5,392 nt of DNA from Caldilinea sp. (lineage in GTDB: Bacteria > Chloroflexota > Anaerolineae > Caldilineales > Caldilineaceae): contig JAPLGY010000413.1 of the NCBI GenBank assembly GCA_026389955.1, positions 1-5,392 on the forward strand, given 5' to 3'. Shown here piece after piece: positions 1 through 5,392 of this stretch. A program made the translations under genes and the position numbers. How positions within the stretch are numbered: position 1 is the first letter of the stretch; each line of letters opens with the position of its first letter. Under the pieces are notes generated by a model. That model worked only from the letters and a program-made list of their open reading frames with translations, was not told where the DNA came from and searched no databases.

Positions 1-1580
1 CAGCCCGCCCGCCGCCCAGCCCCCGGCTGGCCAAGGGCGGCCGCTGCTGCCGGCAGCAGCGCCAGAACCAGCAGTTGTGCCGGCGGCACTGTCCAGTACA
101 GGCTACCCAGCGCCAGCTCTTTGTGCTGGTAGTAAAAAGGAAGCAGCGCCGCCGCCAGCCCCAGCCCCACCCGCGGCTGGGCCAGCGCCAGCCAGGCCAG
201 CCCCAGCCCGCAGAGCAGCACCCAAGGGGGAAAGGTGGCCAGGTGGTACAGGATCGCCAGCCCCCCCCAGGCCAGCCCATGCACCCAGCCTGGCGCCCGC
301 CGATAGGCGGCCAGCCAGCGGCGCCATTCCAACATGCGCGTCGCGGCCAGAGCGCGCCAGCCCCCCCCTGCGGCACCCACCAGCACCCACAGCCAGTCTT
401 GCGGGGGAGCCGCCGCCGTAGGGCGGGCGGGCTGGGCCGCATGCTGCCAGTCGGCCAACGCTGCCAGCACAGGGGCCGGGCTTCCGTCGGGTTCGACCAG
501 CGCAAACCCCCACTCTGGCCTGGCGGGGGACAGCGCCCCCGGCCAGGCCAGCACCCAGCCCATCGCCCCCAGCCAAGGCCACTCCTGCCAGGCCCGCGCC
601 AGCGCTGCACGGGCATAGACCGCCTGCGCAGCCGGTGTCACACCCGCCCAAGGCGAATCTGGCCGCCGGTTCCAGCCGTAGCGCACAGCCCAGACCGCTT
701 TGTCGCCCAGCCCGGCCTCCACCAGCGCGCGGCGGACCCAGCCGACCCGCGCCAGGTTCAACACGGCCCGCTGCTGCCGCGGCTGGTCCGCACGGTAGCC
801 AAAGCCCAACGGCTGAACCGCCACGACATCCATGTCGGGCGCCGCCCCTGCCGCCACCATGCGCTGCAAAAAATAGACCTCGTCGACCGCCAGGTCTCCC
901 CGGTCTGCTGTGGGAGCCAACGCAGCGGCCAGGATCACCGCATCTGGGTCCGCGCGGCGAATCGCCGGCGCCACCGCACGCAGCATCTGCGCATATTCGA
1001 CCGGGTTGATCTTGCGCGCCCCCCAATTGGGGGAAAGATTGGGTTCATCCCAGATCTGGTAAAAGCGGACCCGGTCTCCGTAGCGCCGGGCAAAGGCTTC
1101 GGCAAAACGCGCCAGCCGGGTGAAGTCGGCCGGGGGGGCTGTCCAAAGAGCCGCCGCCCGCTCGCGCGAGGTCAGCGCCCAGGCAGGGGCGCCGTTCAAC
1201 ACCACCACCGGCTCCAGCCCGGCCGCAGTCAAGGCATCCACCGTACGGTCGGCCGCAGCCCACACCCACCGCCCCGGCGAAGGTTCCAACGCCCGCCAGG
1301 CAATGCGCTGGCGCGCCCAGCCAAACCCCGCTGCGCGCAGCTCGGCCAGCTCGCCTGCCGGAGTGGCTCCCTCCCACGGAAGATTGACACCCGCAAAAGC
1401 GATGGGCAGGGCCTTGGGTGGGGGCTGGTCCAGACCAGCGTTCTGTTCGATCCCCGTCTGCCAGAGCCGCGCCGCCTGCAGCAGCCCCAGCCAGAGCAGC
1501 CCATAGAGCAGACAGAGCCGCACAGCCGCCAGCAGCGGACGAAGCCTTCCGCCTGCCGATTTACATGCCGGCCTGGCCAC
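1..1580 (-). CDS. Membrane-anchored glycoside-hydrolase-like protein fused to an O-antigen-ligase-like membrane domain (partial, 3' end outside window)
   Basis: The frame is open from a GTG at 1580 to the left edge, giving 526 residues with no stop. A TGA in this frame at 1604-1602 limits the start, and GGAG at 1588-1585 lies four bases before the GTG. Residues 1-22 are basic and residues 23-36 form a hydrophobic anchor. Residues 60-375 read as a clan GH-A (GH5/GH39-like) TIM barrel: IAFAGVNLPW near 60, an RxxW segment near 92-95, FYQIWDEPN at 173-181 with the acid/base Glu at 179, and WAVRYGWN at 297-304. In active relatives the last motif is usually W-x-T-E-x-G-W, so the nucleophile Glu is replaced by Arg300. 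The usual HPYG-type loop reads QPLG. After a Pro/Ala linker (387-394) come about five hydrophobic stretches (396-413, 436-450, 453-467, 471-484, 503-516). The segment PFYYQHKEL and what follows resemble the N-terminal helices of O-antigen ligase/polymerase proteins. Catalytic loss and ligase likeness are inferred. The gene overlaps the CHAT gene by 20 bases, which suggests translational coupling. Confidence 0.8.
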   Translation of the reverse strand, partial: MARPACKSAGGRLRPLLAAVRLCLLYGLLWLGLLQAARLWQTGIEQNAGLDQPPPKALPIAFAGVNLPWEGATPAGELAELRAAGFGWARQRIAWRALEPSPGRWVWAAADRTVDALTAAGLEPVVVLNGAPAWALTSRERAAALWTAPPADFTRLARFAEAFARRYGDRVRFYQIWDEPNLSPNWGARKINPVEYAQMLRAVAPAIRRADPDAVILAAALAPTADRGDLAVDEVYFLQRMVAAGAAPDMDVVAVQPLGFGYRADQPRQQRAVLNLARVGWVRRALVEAGLGDKAVWAVRYGWNRRPDSPWAGVTPAAQAVYARAALARAWQEWPWLGAMGWVLAWPGALSPARPEWGFALVEPDGSPAPVLAALADWQHAAQPARPTAAAPPQDWLWVLVGAAGGGWRALAATRMLEWRRWLAAYRRAPGWVHGLAWGGLAILYHLATFPPWVLLCGLGLAWLALAQPRVGLGLAAALLPFYYQHKELALGSLYWTVPPAQLLVLALLPAAAAALGQPGAGRRAG

Positions 1581-3003
1581 GCTGCTCCAGAGACGCCCGG
1601 ATCAGAGCGGCCTGCCGCTCCACGGCAGCCTGCTCCCGGCCCAACCGTTCCAGCTTCTCCCGATAGTGCTGCAGGAGCTGCTCGGTCGGCGGCGCGCTGT
1701 CGAGCCGGCGCAGCTGCACCAACAGATCTTCGCAGACGCGCAGCGCATCCTGAAACATCTGCAGCAGCGGGCGGAGCGCGCCGGGCAGCTGGGCGCTCCG
1801 CAGCGCCGCCAAGCCCACCAGCCACACTTCCAGCTGGGCGGTCTGCCGCCGCAGCGCCGCCAGCTCGAGCGCCGGAGCTGCGGCAGGAACCGCTGCAGGA
1901 ACCGCTGCAGGAGCCGCCTCTGCGGTTGCCCCTTCGGCGGCAAAGAGCTGTCCTTCGGCGGAATTCAGCCACAAAATTGGGGTTGTGTAGCCGAGGCTTG
2001 CCGGGTGGAGGGCGTACAGATTGGAGCGCGCCAGGCTGACTGCGCGCAACACCTGCCCTGGGCAGCTGCCCCCGAAGAGCTCCTGATAAAAATACTGGGT
2101 AAACTTGGTGGCGACCTCTTCTTCCACGTCGAACTGCATGGCGATCACAGCAGGGATGCCCGCCTGCAGCAGATGGGCACCGACCGAAGCCAGCCCTTGG
2201 TGGAGCGAACCGGCGGCAGCCGTTGCACAGGCGTTGAGCACCACCAGTTTGACGCTCTCTACGCCTTCCAGCGCCGTGCGCAGAGCGGGGGCAGGCGTCA
2301 ACACTGCCTGTTCCTGCTGCCAGAGCAGCACCCCCTCGGGCGAGCCATGTGTCACCAAATGCACGATATCGGGCTGCAAGGCGGCGATCTTCTGGCGCAG
2401 GTCGACAACACTGAACTGCCCTTTCAGGGTCTGCACCACCGCCTGCCCCGACGGAGCCAGCACTGCCTGCAGGCGGTTCAGCTCGGCGGCCCCGTCGATC
2501 TGCTCGCTGGGGTCTGTGGGCAGGGCAGCCAGCAACCGCAGCGGCAGGGCGGCTGCCAGCGGTCTCGACAGCCCGACCTGCCGCTGCAGCCGTTCGGAAC
2601 GCACCAGAGGGGTGCGCAGGCTGCCCGCAAAGACGACCCGCCGGTCAGGGTCGTACAGCGCCTCCCACGGCAGCGCCGCCACCGCCGGCGGCTGGGCCAT
2701 CAGACGGATGCAGATCCCGGCGCTGCTGCGCTCCAGATCGCCGCGCGCCTGGATCCAGAGCTCACGCACATCGGCGTGAAAAAGCTGGTGGTAGAGCAGC
2801 GAACCGATCGTCTCCAGCTCCTCCTGGCCGGGCTGCCCGCGTGTTGCAGCCAGTCGGGCCAGCCGAGCGGCCCACGCCGGGTGGGCGGCATCTTCGGCCA
2901 GCATGCTGCTGGCGGTCTGCTGGCGGTAGGCTGCGTGCACCAGATAGGGGGCCTGCTGGCCATGGACGGTGATTTCAAAGTCGATGAAGCTGCAATGGGC
3001 CAT
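1561..3003 (-). CDS. CHAT-domain cysteine peptidase with C-terminal coiled coil
   Basis: This 480-residue protein belongs to the CHAT family (caspase HetF associated with TPRs; clan CD, caspase-like cysteine peptidases). An N-terminal alpha/beta region covers about residues 1-105. The CHAT domain follows, with LPWEALYDP at 111-119, IVHLVTHG at 213-220 (catalytic His219), VVLNACA at 254-260 (catalytic Cys259), AVIAMQFDV at 285-293 and YTTPILWLN at 339-347. Both dyad residues are present, so activity is plausible. An Ala/Pro linker (358-378) leads to a charged helical region at 380-475 that is probably a coiled coil. No signal peptide or membrane segment is seen, so the protein is likely cytoplasmic. 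There are no TPRs within it. An ATG at 3111 would add 36 residues, but it overlaps the TATAAT box, so ATG 3003 is preferred; no strong Shine-Dalgarno precedes it. The substrate is unknown. It is first in the leftward pair, and its last codons overlap the start of the glycosidase-like gene. Confidence 0.9.
   Translation of the reverse strand: MAHCSFIDFEITVHGQQAPYLVHAAYRQQTASSMLAEDAAHPAWAARLARLAATRGQPGQEELETIGSLLYHQLFHADVRELWIQARGDLERSSAGICIRLMAQPPAVAALPWEALYDPDRRVVFAGSLRTPLVRSERLQRQVGLSRPLAAALPLRLLAALPTDPSEQIDGAAELNRLQAVLAPSGQAVVQTLKGQFSVVDLRQKIAALQPDIVHLVTHGSPEGVLLWQQEQAVLTPAPALRTALEGVESVKLVVLNACATAAAGSLHQGLASVGAHLLQAGIPAVIAMQFDVEEEVATKFTQYFYQELFGGSCPGQVLRAVSLARSNLYALHPASLGYTTPILWLNSAEGQLFAAEGATAEAAPAAVPAAVPAAAPALELAALRRQTAQLEVWLVGLAALRSAQLPGALRPLLQMFQDALRVCEDLLVQLRRLDSAPPTEQLLQHYREKLERLGREQAAVERQAALIRASLEQRGQAGM
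1585..1588 (-). promoter_or_regulatory. Ribosome binding site for the GTG start at 1580
   Basis: GGAG on the minus strand lies four bases upstream of GTG 1580, inside the 3' end of the CHAT gene. It is the only Shine-Dalgarno-like match near an available start in this frame. The next GTG (1523) has none at a suitable distance and would remove the basic N-terminus before the membrane anchor. The spacing is slightly short, so this is moderate support. Confidence 0.45.
1883..1918. repeat. 12-base tandem repeat, three copies, in the CHAT linker
   Basis: The unit GCAGGAACCGCT occurs exactly at 1883-1894 and 1895-1906, with a diverged copy at 1907-1918. It encodes the Ala-Pro-Ala-Ala/Val linker between the CHAT domain and the coiled coil. 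Because the unit is 12 bases, gain or loss of copies changes linker length by four residues without shifting frame. Confidence 0.8.
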
Positions 3004-3061
3004 GGTCGTTGCACAAACGCTCTCTGCAATACAGGTATGGACGGCAAGAAGGGCGCTGCCT

Positions 3062-3090
3062 TTGACAGGGGTGCCTGCGCACCGTACAAT
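3062..3090 (+). promoter_or_regulatory. Sigma-70-type promoter for the rightward membrane gene
   Basis: A consensus TTGACA (3062-3067) is separated by exactly 17 bases from TACAAT (3085-3090), five of six matches to the -10 consensus. The predicted transcript start is about 3097, 35 bases before ATG 3132. In a GC-rich window a match of this quality is unlikely by chance. It lies inside the leader of the opposing CHAT transcript and faces that gene's promoter. Confidence 0.7.
3070..3083. repeat. Short inverted repeat in the spacer of the rightward promoter
   Basis: GGTGC (3070-3074) and GCACC (3079-3083) are perfect reverse complements around a four-base centre, lying wholly between the -35 and -10 elements of the plus-strand promoter. 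It could be a small operator or, in the CHAT leader RNA, a five-pair hairpin. It is short enough to arise by chance in GC-rich DNA. Confidence 0.35.
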
Positions 3091-3109
3091 GGCAGCGTGA
3101 TTGTCGTCC

Positions 3110-3138
3110 ATTATAGTACACAGAAGAGGGTATGCAAA
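3110..3138 (-). promoter_or_regulatory. Sigma-70-type promoter for the leftward CHAT operon
   Basis: On the minus strand a perfect TATAAT (3115-3110) sits 17 bases from TTTGCA (3138-3133, 4 of 6 matches to TTGACA). The predicted transcript start is about 3103, giving a leader of about 100 bases before ATG 3003. The -35 element overlaps the start codon of the rightward membrane gene. The call rests on the -10 match and position only. Confidence 0.6.
3122..3129 (+). promoter_or_regulatory. Ribosome binding site for the membrane protein gene
   Basis: A purine-rich stretch AGAAGAGG precedes ATG 3132 by two bases, or by about five from its AGAAG part. Spacing is tight but this is the only purine-rich site before the start, and it supports ATG 3132, where the basic N-terminus and first membrane helix follow naturally. 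Confidence 0.5.
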
Positions 3139-4034
3139 CCAACCTGTTGAGCCGGTGGCGGGCCCGCTGGTTCGGGCGCAGGCCCGGCATCCGACAGCAG
3201 CCCCTGGTCGGGGTCACCGGCTACCCGGAGCGCATCAGCGTGGCCACCTGGGTGCTGGTCTTTGGTTTTGGGCTGAGCCTGTTGCTGCGGATTCCCACGG
3301 TCGAAATTCGTTTTTGGGCGTTTGGCTCCCCTACCCAGATCGAAGTGACGGCCACCACCGTCATGGCGGCGCTTCTGGCCGTGGCCGCAGCCGCAGGCGC
3401 CGAAAGCATTCTGCGCCTGCACCCCCGGCTGCGTGCTCGGCGACAGCGGCTGGCCTGGGCCTACTGGGCACTGCCTGCGGCCATCAGCATCATCACCATC
3501 GTGCTGCTGCCCGCCGTTCCGACCCGCCTGCTGCAGGTTGCCGTCATCCTGTCCGCTGGCCTCTTTTTGATTTTGGCGTTCTACAGCCTGTACGCCACCG
3601 TCGAACCCGGCCAACCTGGCTTTCGACGGGCGCGCTTCTGGCTCGACGTGCTTTCCTATGGGGTGGCGCTGCTGCTCTTTTTGTTTGTCTATCAGTCACG
3701 CACGCGCAGCCTGCTTTCGGGAACTTTGATCGCCCTGACCGCTACGCTGCTGGCCGTCGAGCTGCTGCGCCATTCGACGCCGGCCACCCGCTCCGTGCTG
3801 GTCTACAGCGGGGTCGTGGGGGTGCTCTTGGGAGAGCTGACCTGGGCGCTCAACTATTGGCCGCTGCTTCCGGGTCTGACCGGCGGATTGATCCTGCTGC
3901 TGAGCTTTTATCTGGCAGTAGGGATCGCCTTACAGGGGCTGCAAGGGCGTTTGAACCGGCGGGTGTTGGTAGAATTTGGCGTTTTTGCTGCAGCTGCCGT
4001 GCTGTTGATCGTTTTCTTGCGGCCCGGTGCCTAG
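3132..4034 (+). CDS. Polytopic inner-membrane protein of unknown function
   Basis: This is a 300-residue protein with a basic N-terminus (residues 1-35, rich in Arg) followed by about eight or nine predicted membrane helices at roughly 36-54, 73-92, 109-128, 133-153, 169-187, 193-212, 221-240, 248-268 and 279-297. The loop at 93-106 is strongly basic and probably cytoplasmic. Notable residues inside or next to helices are Glu210, Glu235, Trp238 and the NYWPL segment at 241-245. I recognise no transporter or enzyme motif. It resembles uncharacterised membrane proteins of Chloroflexota, perhaps a DUF5656-type family, but that assignment is a guess from appearance. It has its own promoter and ribosome binding site and lies 51 bases before the reductase gene on the same strand, so the two may be cotranscribed. 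Confidence 0.85.
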   Translation: MQTNLLSRWRARWFGRRPGIRQQPLVGVTGYPERISVATWVLVFGFGLSLLLRIPTVEIRFWAFGSPTQIEVTATTVMAALLAVAAAAGAESILRLHPRLRARRQRLAWAYWALPAAISIITIVLLPAVPTRLLQVAVILSAGLFLILAFYSLYATVEPGQPGFRRARFWLDVLSYGVALLLFLFVYQSRTRSLLSGTLIALTATLLAVELLRHSTPATRSVLVYSGVVGVLLGELTWALNYWPLLPGLTGGLILLLSFYLAVGIALQGLQGRLNRRVLVEFGVFAAAAVLLIVFLRPGA

Positions 4035-4073
4035 CGGGCGGCCGGAGACTTGCCATCGGGGAACTTCCCGGTC

Positions 4074-4078
4074 AGGAG
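4074..4078 (+). promoter_or_regulatory. Ribosome binding site deciding the reductase start
   Basis: AGGAG lies seven bases before GTG 4086, ideal spacing. It favours this start over the longer frame from TTG 4050, whose only purine-rich site (GGAG at 4044-4047) is two bases away and whose 12 extra residues precede the Rossmann strand with no family counterpart. Confidence 0.75.
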
Positions 4079-4085
4079 CAGAGCG

Positions 4086-5168
4086 GTGGGTTGGAACATC
4101 TTGATCGTCGGCGCCGGAGCGATCGGCTGTCTGGTCGGCGGCAAACTGGCACAGGCAGGGCAGCAGGTGACCCTGGTCGGGCGGCCGGCGTTTGTCGAGC
4201 AGGTGCGCGGCCACGGCCTCCAGTTGGCCGACGCCCAGGGCAGCCAGAGGATCCGCTCGCTGCGCGTGGCCGCCGATCTGCTGGAGGCCTACGAACGTTC
4301 GCCGAGCGCCTTTGACCTGGCCATTTTCACCGTGAAATGTTACGACACCGCCGCAGCGGTCGACGAACTGCGCCAGGCGCTGGCCGCCACCGGCGCGCCG
4401 CCCCCTGCGCTGCTCAGCGTGCAGAATGGTATCGGCAACGAGGCGCTGCTCGGCCAGCTGGTGCCCAAAGCGCCTGTGCTTGCCGGCAGCCTCACCACCC
4501 CTGTCAGCGTTGTTGCGCCGGGCAGCATCCGGGTTGACAAACCCAGCTACGGGCTTGGCCTGGCGGTCTGGCGGGGCAGCCAGGCCGACGCGCAGGCGGT
4601 CGGCAGCCTGCTGGCGCAGGCGGGCTTCGTCGTGACGAGCTACGCCGACGCAGCCGCACTGAAATGGACCAAGCTGCTCATGAATCTGCTGGGCAACGCC
4701 ACCAGCGCCATCCTGGACGAGCCGCCGCAGCAGATCTTCGCCGACCGCCGCATGGTCGACCTGGAGATCGCTGCCTGGCGCGAGGCGCTGGCGGTGATGC
4801 GCGCGTCCCACATTGCGCCTGTCAACCTGGAACGCTACCCTTTTGCCCGGCTGGCCCCCCTGATTCGGTTTGCACCCAATGGGCTGCTGCGCCTGTTTTT
4901 GCGTCGGCAGATCGGCGCCGCGCGCGGGGGAAAACTGCCCAGCCTTCACCTCGATCTGCACCACAAAAGCAAAAGTGAAGTGACCTGGCTGAACGGCGCC
5001 GTCGTGGCTGCGGGCCAACAGACAGGCGTTCCGACGCCGGCCAACGCGGCGCTGACGTCGATCGTGCTGCGGCTCTGCCAGCACCCCGAAGAGCGCGCAA
5101 GCTGGCGCGGCGCCTATGCCAGGCTCTGGGAGGCCGCTGCCTGGTCCTCCCAAAAGCACCAATCGTGA
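4086..5168 (+). CDS. panE: 2-dehydropantoate 2-reductase family protein (ketopantoate reductase, PanE/ApbA type)
   Basis: This is a complete 360-residue protein of the ketopantoate reductase family, which reduces 2-dehydropantoate to pantoate with NADPH in pantothenate and coenzyme A synthesis in the cytoplasm. The N-terminal Rossmann fold begins at once: ILIVGAGAIG (5-14) carries the GxGxxG loop. Arg33 sits where the family contacts the NADPH 2'-phosphate, and FTVKCYDT (81-88) and QNGIGN (113-118) are the next conserved motifs. The C-terminal helical domain has KWTKLLMN (193-200), with Lys196 matching the catalytic lysine, and KSEVTWLNGAVV (296-307), with Glu298 matching the conserved acid. 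It is longer than the roughly 300-residue E. coli enzyme, with extra sequence around 250-285. No other pantothenate gene is nearby, and many family members are paralogs with other 2-keto acid substrates, so the exact substrate is not certain. The start is GTG with AGGAG seven bases upstream. Confidence 0.88.
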   Translation: MGWNILIVGAGAIGCLVGGKLAQAGQQVTLVGRPAFVEQVRGHGLQLADAQGSQRIRSLRVAADLLEAYERSPSAFDLAIFTVKCYDTAAAVDELRQALAATGAPPPALLSVQNGIGNEALLGQLVPKAPVLAGSLTTPVSVVAPGSIRVDKPSYGLGLAVWRGSQADAQAVGSLLAQAGFVVTSYADAAALKWTKLLMNLLGNATSAILDEPPQQIFADRRMVDLEIAAWREALAVMRASHIAPVNLERYPFARLAPLIRFAPNGLLRLFLRRQIGAARGGKLPSLHLDLHHKSKSEVTWLNGAVVAAGQQTGVPTPANAALTSIVLRLCQHPEERASWRGAYARLWEAAAWSSQKHQS

Positions 5169-5392
5169 CCGCTTCTTGTCCGCCTCGGTCAAACCACCAC
5201 GCTGCGTTGTTTTTTCTGCCTTCCATCCGAATTCGTGCGTCAATGGGCAGCGGCAGGTTTTTGGCAGCGTCCCACATCTGGTCAAAGCGTCCACTAAGGA
5301 CGGCGGCACGAACTGGCAGCAGGTTTTCGGCGCCTTGCCGTGACCAGCGCATGCCAGGACCGCTGAAGCGCGCTTTGAATTGCTTTGCGCCG
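5169..5392 (-). pseudogene. Probable transposase C-terminal remnant (partial)
   Basis: A minus-strand frame is open from the right edge. Its segments GAKQFKARF, GMRWSRQGAENLL and VRAAVLSGRFDQMW, at 5391-5266, match the style of the C-terminal end of bacterial transposases in which a G-M-R-W-S motif is followed by a helix with LxxR and a closing W; ISKra4-like elements are the nearest I recall. The similarity fades by about 5250 and no stop follows in this frame. It continues to 4822 through the antisense of the reductase gene, where the residues look like shadow coding. I infer an insertion-sequence remnant that lost its 3' end. The N-terminal part would lie outside the window, so an intact gene with a diverged tail is not excluded. 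No terminal inverted repeats could be identified. Confidence 0.5.

Noticed and set aside
241..300. Apparent frameshift between the glycosidase-like domain and the membrane helices
   Set aside because: A first reading suggested a shift at the C-rich run, but recounting eight C at 261-268 keeps both parts in one frame without any correction.
103..1026. Minus-strand open frame of 307 codons overlapping the glycosidase-like gene
   Set aside because: Shifted one base from the real frame; Gly/Ala/Arg-rich with no motifs, while the neighbouring frame gives clear glycosidase motifs and membrane helices.
75..2039. Long plus-strand open frame of 654 codons
   Set aside because: It is the exact codon-for-codon antisense of the glycosidase-like gene and continues into the CHAT gene region. 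Its residues are mostly Arg, Pro, Gln and His with no domain-like pattern, as expected for GC-rich shadow coding.
1666..3150. Plus-strand open frame of 494 codons
   Set aside because: Codon-aligned antisense of the CHAT gene, whose peptidase motifs are unmistakable on the minus strand.
3101..4315. Plus-strand open frame of 404 codons overlapping the membrane protein gene
   Set aside because: Arg/Gly/Ala-rich out-of-frame shadow, with no membrane helices, while the overlapping frame has clear helices and a ribosome binding site.
5166..5216. Possible terminator after the reductase gene
   Set aside because: TGACCG (5166-5171) and CGGTCA (5186-5191) can pair, but the stem is only six pairs with a 14-base loop, and the T run lies about 15 bases further on, too far for an intrinsic terminator.
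3930..5309. Minus-strand open frame of 459 codons across the reductase gene
   Set aside because: Antisense of the reductase coding sequence; low-complexity basic protein with no recognisable domain.
1..5392. CRISPR array, tRNA, rRNA or riboswitch
   Set aside because: No regularly spaced direct repeats, tRNA-like cloverleaf or conserved RNA motif was seen by eye on either strand.

Overview
The window is GC-rich and bacterial. Codon use, alanine/leucine/arginine-rich proteins, GTG starts, a CHAT-domain peptidase and a glycosidase-like/O-antigen-ligase-like membrane protein together suggest a Chloroflexota (Anaerolineae/Caldilineae-like) genome. That placement is inference from protein style, because there is no rRNA or other marker gene here.

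Layout. Two genes read leftward from about position 3100. The first is a CHAT-family cysteine peptidase (ATG at 3003, stop at 1561). Overlapping its 3' end by 20 bases is a long open frame from a GTG at 1580 that runs off the left edge. It encodes an N-terminal membrane anchor, a TIM-barrel glycoside-hydrolase-like domain with the acid/base Glu but no recognisable nucleophile Glu, and then several hydrophobic helices resembling the start of an O-antigen-ligase-type membrane domain. Two genes read rightward: a 300-residue polytopic membrane protein of unknown function (3132-4034), and after 51 bases a complete ketopantoate reductase-family enzyme whose start is best placed at a GTG (4086-5168). 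The right end (about 5169-5392) holds what looks like the C-terminal part of a transposase on the minus strand, cut by the window edge and without its own stop before it runs into the antisense of the reductase gene.

Control. The two gene pairs diverge from a short region at about 3060-3140. It contains a near-consensus sigma-70-type promoter on the plus strand (TTGACA, 17 bases, TACAAT) and a consensus TATAAT box on the minus strand. The elements are interleaved so that the two promoters face each other and the predicted transcript starts cross by a few bases, which suggests the two directions compete. The TATAAT box overlaps the most upstream possible ATG of the CHAT gene, which argues for the start at 3003 and a leader of about 100 bases.

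Most unusual part. A CHAT peptidase is apparently translationally coupled to a membrane-anchored glycosidase-like protein that has probably lost catalysis. A surface-sensing or envelope-linked role is possible, but that is inference. The rest of the window is ordinary.
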